Positions 26,287 to 35,330 are shown, counted from the first letter of the stretch. The stretch: 64,000 nucleotides of DNA from JASHVB01 sp035523995 (GCA_035523995.1 DATKPQ010000107.1:1-64000); one strand, 5' to 3'. Notes: generated by a model from the sequence alone, not told the origin. Numbers and translations: made by a program.

Positions 26287-26369
26287 GATTGCCAGCGAAG
26301 CGAAGCAATCTCCCCCCGGAGAATATGCGATCATCCGGCGGGGAGTGCTTCGCGTCGCTCGCAATGACG
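26287..26369. repeat. Dispersed repeat family A, copy at 26.3 kb
   Basis: GATTGCCAGCGAAGCGAAGCAATCTCC, then GGAGTGCTTCGCGTCGCTCGCAATGACG, an inverted pair about 80 bp long. It takes up most of the first part of the gap 26256-26576; the remainder of that gap holds only the GST leader. Confidence 0.75.
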
Positions 26370-26576
26370 TGTGGAGCGGCCACTATCCGTCAGAAGCACA
26401 GCACTGGCGACCATGCCAGCGCAACAACCATTCTCTCCGCGCAGCAAACCACTGCCTCGCCCGCGTTACCGATTGAAGACCGTTGCGCCGCCCCGCATCG
26501 GCTGCCAAGTTGGCCCACGTTTCCCCGCAGGACGGCCGCCCAACCGCCGCCCGCACTGACAAGGAGGAGAACCGCA

Positions 26577-27197
26577 ATGAAGCTGATGTACGCTCCCGGC
26601 GCATGCTCTCTCGGCATTCACGTATTGCTGGAAGAAATCGGCAAGCCGTACGAAACGGAGCGCGTCAACCTGATGGAAGGTGCGCAATACAAGCCCGACT
26701 TCACCGCGGTGAACCCGAAGTCCAAGGTCCCCGCGCTGGTACGCGACGACGGCTCCGTGCTCACGGAATTCCCTGCCATCGCCTACTGGCTCGCCCGCAC
26801 CAACCCGCAGGCAAAGCTGCTGCCCGACGATGCCGATAGCCAGGCACGCGCGCTGGAAGCGATGGACTACGTAATCGCCACCATGCACATGCAAGGCTTC
26901 ACCCGCATCTTCCGCCCCGGCAATTTCTCGCCCAATGAAGCCGACGCGGACGCCGTCAAGGCACGCGGCCGCGAGATCTTCGAAAAGGGCCTCGCGCTGA
27001 TGGACAAGGCCCTGGCAGGCAAGGACTACATTGTCGGCCAGTTCTCGATCGCCGACGCCGCCTTGTTCTATGTCGAGTTCTGGGGCGCCGCACGCCTGAA
27101 GCTGGACCTTCCCTCGAACTGCGCTGCGCATTTCAAGCGCATGCTCGCGCGACCGGCAGTGCAGCGCATGATGCAGCAGGAAGGCCTCGCAGCCTGA
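26577..27197 (+). CDS. Glutathione S-transferase
   Basis: A 206-residue two-domain GST of the bacterial beta class. The thioredoxin-like half begins MKLMYAPGACSLGIHVLLEEIG with the catalytic Cys in the ACSL position, and cis-Pro SKVPAL and the FPAIAYWLA helix follow. The all-alpha half contains YIVGQFSIADAALFYVEFW. It conjugates glutathione to electrophiles in the cytoplasm. AAGGAGGAG seven bases upstream fixes the start. The phosphatase follows after seven bases, so the two are co-transcribed. Confidence 0.92.
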   Translation: MKLMYAPGACSLGIHVLLEEIGKPYETERVNLMEGAQYKPDFTAVNPKSKVPALVRDDGSVLTEFPAIAYWLARTNPQAKLLPDDADSQARALEAMDYVIATMHMQGFTRIFRPGNFSPNEADADAVKARGREIFEKGLALMDKALAGKDYIVGQFSIADAALFYVEFWGAARLKLDLPSNCAAHFKRMLARPAVQRMMQQEGLAA

Positions 27198-27204
27198 TCG
27201 CACG

Positions 27205-27786
27205 ATGACCGACAAAGCCCTGCATGACCCGCTGAACCAGGTTCCGTTCTGGTACCTTCGGCACGGCGAAACGGATTGGAACGCGCAAGGCCTCTCGCAG
27301 GGCAACGTCGATATTCCGCTGAACCCGACCGGGCTGGCTCAGGCCCGGTCGGCCGCGGAGCGCCTGCGCAACCGCGGCATAGCAACCATCATCAGTTCAC
27401 CCCTCTCGCGAGCGCGCGCAACCGCCGAGATCGTCGGCGAAGCGCTCGGACTGCCGATCCAGGTCGATGACGGCCTGCGCGAGGTGCGGTTCGGCGCGCA
27501 GGAAGGCCAGCCAATGAGCGATTGGTTCGCCGATTGGGTCGCCGGACATTTCACGCCTGAAGGGGCGGAAACCTTCGCTGCATTGCGACGCCGTGCCGTG
27601 TCGGCTGCGAACCGGGCAACCGCCCTGCCCGCCGTGGTTCTGGTCGTGGCACACGGCGCCTTGTTCCGCGCCTTGCGCATGGCGATGAGAATCGAACCAC
27701 TTGCCCGCACGCCCAATGCCGTGCCGATCTGGTGCGAACCGCCGGCCGGCGATGCCGCGCAATGGGAACTCCGCTACGACCTATAA
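27205..27786 (+). CDS. Histidine phosphatase (phosphoglycerate mutase-like)
   Basis: 193 residues. The catalytic motif YLRHGETDWNAQG carries the phospho-His, and the second half has the VVAHGALFRALR His motif. ISSPLSRARATAEIV is also conserved. Members include cofactor-dependent mutases, alpha-ribazole phosphatase (CobC) and broad phosphatases; sequence alone does not choose among them. It lies directly after the GST gene. Confidence 0.88.
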   Translation: MTDKALHDPLNQVPFWYLRHGETDWNAQGLSQGNVDIPLNPTGLAQARSAAERLRNRGIATIISSPLSRARATAEIVGEALGLPIQVDDGLREVRFGAQEGQPMSDWFADWVAGHFTPEGAETFAALRRRAVSAANRATALPAVVLVVAHGALFRALRMAMRIEPLARTPNAVPIWCEPPAGDAAQWELRYDL

Positions 27787-27957
27787 ACCCGATCGTCTCG
27801 ATCCCGTGCGAACGAGTTTCTGTTGTAACCACACCGCGCGCATCCTCCAACCCGATCCTGAGAATCCTGGTCAACGTGACCCAGGTGCTATTGGCACGTG
27901 ATCGTATTCCAGCGATAACGGCCAATAGCCGGTCAGGCAAAACGGTGAGGATGGTCC

Positions 27958-29223
27958 ATGACAAAGAGTAAATTGAAGGTCGTGTCAGGTTTTTTGGTAG
28001 GCACTACACTGGCTGCGGCTGCAGCCTTGTCGCCGGCTCAGGCCGCTGACCAAGGGCCGATCAAGATCGGCATCGTCAGCGAGGAATCCGCAATCGTCGG
28101 TCAGGCGATCAGCCAGGGTGCGCAACTCGCAGCTGACGATATCAACGCGAAGGGCGGCATAGACGGCCGCAAAATACAACTCGTCATTTATGACGACCAT
28201 TCCTCCGCCGCCGACGCCGTCCGCGCTTATCAACGCGCAGTAGAGCAAGACCACGTGAAAGCGGTGGTCACCACCTTCATCAGTGAGGTCGCGCTGGCCA
28301 TCGAGCCCTGGGCGGCACGCCTGCACATGCCCACCATCACGCCGGCCGCGGCCAGCGACCTGATCAGCAAGCAGGTCCACGATAAGTACAACCAGTTCAA
28401 GTACATGTTCCAGGGCTGGTTGCCTGCCCCGCTTTTGGCCAAGGCGGTTTGCGACTCATCGCACGACCTGCTGGTGGACAAGCTTCATATGAAGACCGCC
28501 ATCATCATGCGGGAGGATGCCGACTGGACCAAGCCGCTGGCCGACGGCGAGGAAAAGTGCCTGCCAGGCGCCGGCCTGAAAGTGCTGGGCGACATCGCAT
28601 TCAACCCGGATACCACCGACTTCACCCCGATCTACAACGAGATCGAAGCCAAGCACCCCGACGTTATCCTGACCGGCATCGCGCATGTCGGCGTGCAGCC
28701 GACGGTGCAGTGGCACGCGCAGCAGGTTCCGATTCCATTGGGCGGCATCAGCGCCCAGGCGACGAACCCGACCTTCTGGAAAGATACCAACGGCGCAACG
28801 GAAGGCGTCATCACCCAGACCGGCACGGTGCCGGGCCTGGCGCTGACGTCGCTCACCAACAAGGTCGCGGACGAGTTCCAGCAGAAATACCACATCTTCC
28901 CGGCGTTCGACGGGTTCACCGCCTATGACTGCATCCGCATGCTCGCGGCGGCGATGGAGAAGGCGCACTCCACCAACCCGGACAAGATCGTGGCCGAGAT
29001 GGAGAAGACAAATATGGAGGGCACGCTGGGCCAGCTCGTCTTCTATGGCCGCAACGACACCTACACGCACGCGCTGAAATACGGGCCGAACTACATCACC
29101 GGCACATTCATGCAGTGGCAGAACGGCAAGCAGATCTGCGTCTGGCCGGAGAACAAGTGCCCCAACAAGATGGTGTTCCCATCCTTCGTAAAACTGCCGG
29201 TCCAGCAAGCCGCAGCGAACTAG
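27958..29223 (+). CDS. Branched-chain amino-acid-type ABC substrate-binding protein
   Basis: 421 residues. The signal peptide ends in SPAQAA, followed by IKIGIVSEESAIVGQAISQGAQLAADDINAKGGIDGRKIQLV, the classic Leu/Ile/Val-binding (Peripla_BP_6) start. It captures a ligand in the periplasm for the permeases encoded downstream. Such proteins also bind amides, urea or aromatic acids, so the ligand is open. It heads the operon, separated from the first permease gene by a 171-bp stretch holding repeat DNA. Confidence 0.9.
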   Translation: MTKSKLKVVSGFLVGTTLAAAAALSPAQAADQGPIKIGIVSEESAIVGQAISQGAQLAADDINAKGGIDGRKIQLVIYDDHSSAADAVRAYQRAVEQDHVKAVVTTFISEVALAIEPWAARLHMPTITPAAASDLISKQVHDKYNQFKYMFQGWLPAPLLAKAVCDSSHDLLVDKLHMKTAIIMREDADWTKPLADGEEKCLPGAGLKVLGDIAFNPDTTDFTPIYNEIEAKHPDVILTGIAHVGVQPTVQWHAQQVPIPLGGISAQATNPTFWKDTNGATEGVITQTGTVPGLALTSLTNKVADEFQQKYHIFPAFDGFTAYDCIRMLAAAMEKAHSTNPDKIVAEMEKTNMEGTLGQLVFYGRNDTYTHALKYGPNYITGTFMQWQNGKQICVWPENKCPNKMVFPSFVKLPVQQAAAN

Positions 29224-29227
29224 CAGA

Positions 29228-29378
29228 AACCTCTCCCGCGAAAGCGGGAGAGGTCAAGGCGCGAGAGCGCCGAGGGTGAGGGTGATCGGGTCGGTACGCA
29301 ATCTTCTACATCCCCTCCCGATCACCCTCACCGGGCTCGCTTCGCTCGCCGTCCTCTCCCGCAAAGCGGGAGCGGTAA
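29228..29378. repeat. Dispersed repeat family B, paired copies at 29.3 kb
   Basis: CCTCTCCCGCGAAAGCGGGAGAGG then GAGGGTGAGGGTGATCGGGTCGG in one orientation. It is followed by the inverse, ending CCTCTCCCGCAAAGCGGGAG. The two halves face each other and can fold as a large double hairpin between the binding-protein and permease genes, where it might stabilise or stop the upstream transcript. Confidence 0.85.
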
Positions 29379-29394
29379 ACCTGACAGGACCACA

Positions 29395-30270
29395 ATGCGC
29401 GCTCTCCAGATCCTGATCGATGGATTCGCGATCAGTTCGCTGTACGGCCTCGGCGCGGTCGGCTTCACGTTGATGTTCGGCGTCTGTGGCGTACTGAACC
29501 TCGCGCACGGCGGCATCATGCTGATCGCCGCCTTGATGGGCTGGTGGGTCGCCGCCAACCATGGTGCGGGACCCTATGGCGGCGCCGCCATCGGCATCCT
29601 CTCCGGCCTCGCATCCTCTTACGTTACCTACTTCATCGCAGTCCGTCCGATCCAGCGGTCCCGCGCCATCCCACGCGAGGAAGAAGAGATCTTCTTGCTC
29701 ACCGCCACTCTTCTATGGGGCGTCATGATCCAGGTCGGCATGGACTATCTGTTCTCCGACAACCCCGTCACGATGCAGCCGCTGGTGCCCGGCATTATCA
29801 ACATCATGGGCGTCCACACCCCACGCAACGAAATCCTCATCGCCGCGACCTGCTGGATCGCGATCGGCTTGCTCTGGATGCTGGTGAACAAGACGCCGAC
29901 AGGCAAGCAATTGCTCGCCGCATCGATCAATCCACGCGGCCTTACGTTGCTGGGCTTCGAACTCTCCCGCATCTACCTGATCGTCTGGACGATCTACGGC
30001 CTGCTGACCGGCCTCGCCGGCGTATTGCTGGCCTCGTTCTTCGGTATCAGCTCCGACAATGCCGGGAACCTCACAGCAAGCGCCTTCACCATCGTCATTC
30101 TCGGTGGCCTCGGCAGCGTCCCCGGCTCGCTCCTCGCTGCCTACGTGGTTGGCTACGCCGAGACACTCACCGCCTATCTCATCAACCCGACGCTGCGGCC
30201 GATCCCGGCACTCCTGATCCTGGTGCTGGTGCTCTACATCCGTCCCCGCGGCTTGCTTGGCCGACGCTAA
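29395..30270 (+). CDS. Branched-chain amino-acid-type ABC permease, LivH-like
   Basis: A 291-residue inner-membrane permease with about eight hydrophobic segments, conserved ADA-like region GVCGVLNLAHGGIMLIAALMGWW, and TASAFTIVILGGLGSVPGSLLAAYVVG near the C-terminus. It pairs with the LivM-like permease that starts 12 bp later. The role is inferred from family and operon. Confidence 0.92.
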   Translation: MRALQILIDGFAISSLYGLGAVGFTLMFGVCGVLNLAHGGIMLIAALMGWWVAANHGAGPYGGAAIGILSGLASSYVTYFIAVRPIQRSRAIPREEEEIFLLTATLLWGVMIQVGMDYLFSDNPVTMQPLVPGIINIMGVHTPRNEILIAATCWIAIGLLWMLVNKTPTGKQLLAASINPRGLTLLGFELSRIYLIVWTIYGLLTGLAGVLLASFFGISSDNAGNLTASAFTIVILGGLGSVPGSLLAAYVVGYAETLTAYLINPTLRPIPALLILVLVLYIRPRGLLGRR

Positions 30271-30282
30271 GGACCACGCCGC

Positions 30283-31200
30283 ATGTCCCTGCTCCGCCGC
30301 CGCACCCCCTGGATCATCCTATTGCTCGTCATCGGCGCCAGCGCGCCCGGATGGATGGGCGCCTATTTCCTCGGCGTGTTCACCACGGCCTATTATTTCG
30401 GCGTCTTCGCCATGTCGTGGGACCTGTTGTTCGGCTTCGCCGGCGAGGTGAATTTCGGTCCCACCTTCATGATCGGCCTCGGCGCCTATGCCGCCGGACT
30501 GATGAACAACGCCGGCTTCGGTATCCCGATCTGCCTGATTGGCGGAGCCGCCGCCGCGGTCGTCGGCGGGCTATTGCTCGCCCTGCCCGCCCTGCGCCTG
30601 CGCGGACCGTATTTCGGCCTCGTAACCCTCGTCTCGGTACTGCTGTTGCTTGACTGCATCGTCATCTTCGCCAGCGTCACCGGCGGCGAGATCGGCATGA
30701 TGGTGCCCGACGTGCTGTCGGTCAGTGCCTCGGTCAATTACTGGTACGCGTTCGGCTTCCTGGTAATCTCCGCCTTCATCCTTTACGGCCTTTCGGTGTC
30801 ATCCGTCGGGCTGATCCTGCAAGCCACCGGCCAGGATCGCGTCGGCGCTGCCGCACTTGGCTTCAACGTCACCAAGCACAAGCTGGCCGCCTTCTGCATC
30901 AGCGCCTTGTTCTCGGGCCTCGCCGGCGGACTGGTAACATTCTATGGCGGCATTGCCTCGGTGGATACCGTCGTTAGCCTGTCCATCACCGTGCAGATCG
31001 TCATCGCCGTGGTATTCGGCGGACGCCGCACCATCCTCGGCGCGATCCTCGGGGCAATTTTCCTGATCCTGGCAGGCGAATTGCTCCGCCCGATCGGTCA
31101 GCTCAACACATTCGTGGTCTCCGCCGTAGCGCTCGCGGTGATCATCTTCTTTCCCAATGGCGCACTGGGCTGGCTGCTGCGCCCGCGGGACCAGGCATGA
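30283..31200 (+). CDS. Branched-chain amino-acid-type ABC permease, LivM-like
   Basis: 305 residues with multiple membrane spans. LLFGFAGEVNFGPTFMIGLGAYAAG and the IVIAVVFGGRRTILGAILGAIF loop are the LivM coupling features. Its TGA overlaps the start of the fused ATPase gene as ATGA, so the two are translationally coupled. It completes the membrane part of the importer. Confidence 0.92.
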   Translation: MSLLRRRTPWIILLLVIGASAPGWMGAYFLGVFTTAYYFGVFAMSWDLLFGFAGEVNFGPTFMIGLGAYAAGLMNNAGFGIPICLIGGAAAAVVGGLLLALPALRLRGPYFGLVTLVSVLLLLDCIVIFASVTGGEIGMMVPDVLSVSASVNYWYAFGFLVISAFILYGLSVSSVGLILQATGQDRVGAAALGFNVTKHKLAAFCISALFSGLAGGLVTFYGGIASVDTVVSLSITVQIVIAVVFGGRRTILGAILGAIFLILAGELLRPIGQLNTFVVSAVALAVIIFFPNGALGWLLRPRDQA

Positions 31201-32672
31201 TGCAAAACAACGTTCCGCTGCTCGAAGTCTCCGGCCTGACCAAGCGCTTCGGCGGCCTGGTCGCTGTGCGCGACATCGGTTTCACCATGCGCGGCGGCGA
31301 GATCCTCGGCCTGATCGGCCCCAACGGCTCCGGCAAATCGACCGTCATGAAGCTGGTGATGGGCGTCGAACGCCCCGACGCCGGCAGCGTGAAACTTGCC
31401 GGCACCGAGATTGCCGGCTGGCCCACGCATCGCATCGCGCGCGAAGGCGTGGGCATCGTGTTCCAGCATTCGCGTCCGCTGCACCGCCAAACGGTACTCG
31501 AGAACATCAAACTTGCCCTGCTGCCCGACTCCCTGTTCCGCCTCGCCGCCGAGCCGCATGTCGAACAACGCGCCCGCGAAATTGCGGAGCGTGTCGGCCT
31601 CGGCGCAGTGCTGCATCGCCGCCCCCCCACCCTGCCCTTCGCCGATCTGCGCCGCCTGGAAATGGCGAAGGCATTGGCACGCAATCCCAAAGTGGTGCTG
31701 GTGGACGAGCCGTTCGCCGGCCTGACGCCCACCGAAGTCGCCGACTTCTCCCGCCTGATCGATGGTTTCCGCGAAGCCGGCCACGCCGTCATGCTGGTAG
31801 ACCACAACGTGAAAAGCGTCGCCGCGCTGGTAGATCGCGTGCTGGCGATGTATCTGGGCCAACGCATCGCCGAGGGCACCGCCGACGAAGTGATGCGCAA
31901 CGAAACGGTGCGCCGCGTCTATATCGGCGGGGCCATCGAGGCGCACCCACGCAAGGAACTCGACGCCAAGGGCGGCGAGGCTCTGCTTGAAGTCCGCGCC
32001 ATCGATGTGTTCTACGGCAAGGCTCGTGCGTTGCAGGAGGTATCGCTGCACGTCAATGCCGGCGAGTTCGTTTCCGTCGTCGGCCTGAACGGTGCCGGCA
32101 AGACCACATTGTTCAACGCGATCTCCGGCCTGGTGCCGTTCAACGGCGATATCCATTGGGCCGGCGACAGCCTGCGCAACCGCACGCCGGCGCGCATCGC
32201 CCGCGAGGGCATCGTGCAATGCCCGGAAACCCGCGAATTGTTCGGCGAACTGAGCGTGCGCGAGAATCTGGACCTCGGCGGCCAGCACCTGACCCGCCCG
32301 GACCGCGAGGCGCAGCTTGCCTGGTTGCTCGATCTCTTCCCCATTTTGAATGAGCGTCAGGGCCAGCCGGCAGCGACGTTATCCGGCGGCGAGCAACAGA
32401 TGCTGGCGATCGCACGCGCGCTGATGATGCGGCCAAGGCTGCTGGTCCTCGACGAACCGACCTTGGGCCTGGCGCCGGTTATTCTGGAACAATTGTCAAA
32501 GGCGCTGGGTCGGTTGCGCGAAACGACACCAATAACAGTTTTGTTAGGAGAGCAGAACGTGACGTTCGCGCTGCCACATGCGGATCGGGTGTACGTGCTG
32601 GAGCATGCGCGCATCGTATGGGAAGGCGACCCTGTTCGGTTCGCCGCCGAGATGGGCACCGGCTATTTGTGA
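31197..32672 (+). CDS. Fused LivG-LivF ABC ATPase
   Basis: 491 residues holding two complete ABC domains in one chain. Domain 1 (about 7-245) is LivG-like: Walker A GPNGSGKST, Walker B VLVDEPFAG, and a weakened signature LPFADLRR instead of LSGGxxR. Domain 2 (about 262-491) is LivF-like: GLNGAGKTT, LSGGEQQ, LVLDEPTLG. The linker is around AHPRKELDAKGGEALL. Usually LivG and LivF are separate proteins forming a heterodimer. The reading frame is uninterrupted through the junction, so this is a real fusion rather than an overlap. Its product drives the importer encoded upstream. Confidence 0.93.
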   Translation: MMQNNVPLLEVSGLTKRFGGLVAVRDIGFTMRGGEILGLIGPNGSGKSTVMKLVMGVERPDAGSVKLAGTEIAGWPTHRIAREGVGIVFQHSRPLHRQTVLENIKLALLPDSLFRLAAEPHVEQRAREIAERVGLGAVLHRRPPTLPFADLRRLEMAKALARNPKVVLVDEPFAGLTPTEVADFSRLIDGFREAGHAVMLVDHNVKSVAALVDRVLAMYLGQRIAEGTADEVMRNETVRRVYIGGAIEAHPRKELDAKGGEALLEVRAIDVFYGKARALQEVSLHVNAGEFVSVVGLNGAGKTTLFNAISGLVPFNGDIHWAGDSLRNRTPARIAREGIVQCPETRELFGELSVRENLDLGGQHLTRPDREAQLAWLLDLFPILNERQGQPAATLSGGEQQMLAIARALMMRPRLLVLDEPTLGLAPVILEQLSKALGRLRETTPITVLLGEQNVTFALPHADRVYVLEHARIVWEGDPVRFAAEMGTGYL

Positions 32673-32727
32673 CACAGTCGGACCAACCAGTCGCGTGATA
32701 CAACGTGGTGGCTCCCACACCAAATAT

Positions 32728-32830
32728 CATTGCGAGGAGCGAAGCGACGAAGCAATCCCGATCGTAGCAAGCCTCTCTAACGCGGCTCTACAGGTTGGGG
32801 ATTGCTTCGTCGCTTCGCCCCACGCAACGA
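32728..32830. repeat. Dispersed repeat family A, copy at 32.7 kb
   Basis: CATTGCGAGGAGCGAAGCGACGAAGCAATC, then an inverted GATTGCTTCGTCGCTTCG after about 45 bases. This is the clearest copy of the family. It lies in the gap between two convergent operons, where its hairpin could act as a bidirectional transcript end. Confidence 0.85.
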
Positions 32831-32851
32831 CGCCAGAGCAAGCGGCCGGTA

Positions 32852-34546
32852 TCACATGCGATCCGCGGCAGCTTCCGAAACCTTCCCAGGATCATACAGC
32901 AGCCGATCCGCAGCAAAATCTGCATCGCCCTGCCCGTCCAGTGGGTCGCGCGGCAACACACGGTGTACCAATACCATGTGCGCCAGTGCCAGCCGGCCCG
33001 GATCCTGCAAACGCCCCGCTTCCCACGCCATCGAAGCCGCGGACGTGACATGGTACAGCGCACTCGCCGCCTGACGCGCCAGAACTTCGCCACCATCTGC
33101 CTGTGACGCATCCATCAACGCGCATGCCCGTTCCATCGCTGCCGCGGCATTCGCCAACGGCGGCGCCTCGCGCAGCAGCGCCGACACGTGCGCCCGCAAC
33201 GCCGCCAGCGCGTTCTCGCGCCGTGCCGCACGCCGCACGTCCAGCGCGACGATATTACTGGTGCCTTCCCAGATCGATCCCAGATGCGAGTCGCGCAGGA
33301 TGCGCGGATCGGGCCATTCCTCAATGTAGCCGCAGCCGCCGCGCACCTCCATCGCGTCGCCCGCCACCACGCGCGCATCCCGGCAGGCCCGGAATTTGAT
33401 CAGCGGGGTCAGGATGCGCAGCAGAGCATAGGCACCAGGCTCGCCCGCATCCGACCGCCTCAGCACATCAGCGGTTTGCAGCATCATGCTGCGTGCCTGC
33501 TCTGCCCGTACCAGAATCTTCAGCAACTGCCGGCGCATCAGGGGCAATTCCACCAGGCGGCGCCCGAACGCGACACGGCGATGCGCGACGAACAATGCCT
33601 CGGTCACGGCGCGACGCATCAGGCCAGCGGCACGCACGCCGTTCGACAGCCGCGAATTGTTGATCATGTCCGCCATCTGGCGGAAGCCGGCGCCTTGTTC
33701 GCCGACAAGATAAGCCGTCGCCCCTTGCAGCGAGATCTCGCCGCTGGCCATGGAGCGTGTGCCCAGCTTGTCCTTCAGCCGCACGATCCGATAGGCATTG
33801 CGCCGCCCGTCCGGCAGCACGCGCGGCAGCAGGAACAGATTGAGGCCTTGCAAACCAGGCGGCGCATCATCCGGCCGCGCCAGCACCATCGCCAATCCGG
33901 CATCGGCATTGGAGCAAAACCATTTGTCGCCGTGCAGCCGCCAGGTGCCATCCTCGGCCGGCAACGCCCGCACGGCGGTGGCGCCTACGTCCGACCCGGC
34001 GCCTTGCTCCGTCATGAACATCGCGCCCTGGCTCAGCGCGTCGAGATCCTGGCTGGTCAGTGCCGGCAGATAACGCGCCACCAGCGCCGGGGCGCCAAAC
34101 TTGCGCAGCGTACGCGTCAGGCTGTCAGTCATGCTGACTGGGCACATCAATCCGAACTCGGCCTGCACGAACAGATAGGTGAGCAGGTATTTGGCAGCGG
34201 GCGGCATGGGGGTGGGCCAGCCGAGCACGCCGCCACGGTGCGACAAGGCTGCCAGGCCGAACGCGCCGAACGCGAGTTCCTCCATGCTGCGGTAGGCGGG
34301 GTGCTTCTCGATCCAGTCGCCATCCTCGCCGGACCGGCTGCGGACGTGCAGCACGGGTGGATTGCGATCAGCCTCGCCCGCCAACGTGTCCAGCCGCCCG
34401 CCCGCCAGCGCGCCCAACCGATCCAAGTGCGGTTCCAATTGGCGATACAGGTCCGACGGCAAATACAGCGCGGCCAATCCGGCAAGCGCTGGATCGGCGC
34501 GGAACAGATTGAGACCGCGGCTATCGGGAACCGCGGTCCCGTTCAT
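32852..34546 (-). CDS. Acyl-CoA dehydrogenase, AidB-like
   Basis: A 564-residue flavoprotein of the acyl-CoA dehydrogenase superfamily. The FAD/substrate segment MTEQGAGSDVGAT and the C-terminal RGGCGYIEEWPDPRILRDSHLGSIWEGTSNIVALDV are those of the AidB branch, which has an extended C-terminus. E. coli AidB binds DNA and is linked to alkylation damage; other members are true dehydrogenases, so the activity is open. Its ATG overlaps the stop of the HTH antitoxin gene (ATGA), so it is the third gene of the toxin-antitoxin operon. Confidence 0.9.
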   Translation of the reverse strand: MNGTAVPDSRGLNLFRADPALAGLAALYLPSDLYRQLEPHLDRLGALAGGRLDTLAGEADRNPPVLHVRSRSGEDGDWIEKHPAYRSMEELAFGAFGLAALSHRGGVLGWPTPMPPAAKYLLTYLFVQAEFGLMCPVSMTDSLTRTLRKFGAPALVARYLPALTSQDLDALSQGAMFMTEQGAGSDVGATAVRALPAEDGTWRLHGDKWFCSNADAGLAMVLARPDDAPPGLQGLNLFLLPRVLPDGRRNAYRIVRLKDKLGTRSMASGEISLQGATAYLVGEQGAGFRQMADMINNSRLSNGVRAAGLMRRAVTEALFVAHRRVAFGRRLVELPLMRRQLLKILVRAEQARSMMLQTADVLRRSDAGEPGAYALLRILTPLIKFRACRDARVVAGDAMEVRGGCGYIEEWPDPRILRDSHLGSIWEGTSNIVALDVRRAARRENALAALRAHVSALLREAPPLANAAAAMERACALMDASQADGGEVLARQAASALYHVTSAASMAWEAGRLQDPGRLALAHMVLVHRVLPRDPLDGQGDADFAADRLLYDPGKVSEAAADRM

Positions 34547-34935
34547 TGCGAGTCGCCCACCACGCGCACTGTTTGCCGCCGCCGTGCCGTCGGGCTGGCG
34601 AGCGTGCGACAGGTGCCCGCGGTCAGGTCCACGTCCACAGCGTGTGCCAGCGGCACGGGCCGCACTTCCTTACCGTCCCGCTCCAGCCGGATCAGCCCGT
34701 AACGCGCCAGCACCTGCAGCGAGCGCGACACGTTTGACTGCGCCCGCCCCGTACGTTCGGCAAGGCCGGAGACGCTGGCCGGACGTTCCTGGTTGATGAT
34801 GCGCAGCAGGTCCAGATTACCGGGCGATGATAGCGTGGACAGCATGGCGGATGCGGGAAGCGGCGCCGGCGCGCGTTCGCCGCGGGCAACCGACCGCATT
34901 TCCCCGCGAAGGTCACGCAGCGATTTCGTCGTCAT
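34543..34935 (-). CDS. HTH antitoxin-like regulator (TumA-type partner)
   Basis: 130 residues with a MarR-like winged-helix: LDLLRIINQERPASVSGLAERTGRAQSNVSRSLQVLARYGLIRLE at about residues 42-86, followed by VDVDLTAG. The N-terminal 35 residues are basic and acidic mixed and may bind the toxin. In known pairs a protein of this type sits beside a DUF6516/TumE toxin and represses the operon. The gene overlaps the toxin gene by 23 bp and the acyl-CoA dehydrogenase by 4 bp. The start is the internal ATG at 34935, since longer frames run inside the toxin gene. Confidence 0.75.
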   Translation of the reverse strand: MTTKSLRDLRGEMRSVARGERAPAPLPASAMLSTLSSPGNLDLLRIINQERPASVSGLAERTGRAQSNVSRSLQVLARYGLIRLERDGKEVRPVPLAHAVDVDLTAGTCRTLASPTARRRQTVRVVGDSQ

Positions 34936-35302
34936 CGTTTGCCTCGTCTTCCAGTTCGGTCTCTTCGGCGTCGAAAGTACACGGCACGCCTTCCAGGCGG
35001 CACGCACGCTCGACTTCGTCGAAGAAGTCGGTGATCAATTCGTCGGCCCCCGCGAAATCGTATGGCACCAGCTTCCTGGGGCGGCGGAAACGATGCCGAT
35101 GGTCGTAGGTTTGGCGGCGCGGTATGCCGTGCGCGTTATCGAAGCCAGGCAGCCGAACCATCCCGGCACCGTGCAGCGTGACAGAGTAGCGGATGCCGTG
35201 CGGCCTGGCGTGGGAGATTGGACATCGCCTTACCCGGAACCTGATGCAACACCCGTTGGTCAGCCAATATCGTCGACGGTTGTACGCCAGCAGGCGATCC
35301 AT
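34913..35302 (-). CDS. TumE-like (DUF6516) toxin candidate
   Basis: 129 residues. The family pattern is visible: an N-terminal LLAYNRRRYWLTNGCCIRF strand region, then GFDNAHGIP, YDHRHR, and PYDFAGADELITDFFDEVERA before an acidic tail (EETELEDEANDDDEIAA). DUF6516/TumE proteins are annotated as toxins of type II systems; the mechanism is unsettled to my knowledge. I chose ATG 35302 because an 18-bp palindrome lies just before it; an ATG at 35320 would place that palindrome across the start. It is the first gene, the HTH protein the second, which is a toxin-first order. Confidence 0.7.
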   Translation of the reverse strand: MDRLLAYNRRRYWLTNGCCIRFRVRRCPISHARPHGIRYSVTLHGAGMVRLPGFDNAHGIPRRQTYDHRHRFRRPRKLVPYDFAGADELITDFFDEVERACRLEGVPCTFDAEETELEDEANDDDEIAA

Positions 35303-35312
35303 CGCTTCGTCG

Positions 35313-35330
35313 CAGATCATATATCATCTG
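35313..35330. promoter_or_regulatory. Palindrome upstream of the toxin gene, candidate operator
   Basis: CAGAT-n-ATATAT-n-ATCTG, 18 bp, eleven bases upstream of the chosen toxin start. The AT-rich core in GC-rich surroundings fits an autorepression site bound by the HTH antitoxin. This is inferred from position and symmetry only. Confidence 0.45.
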
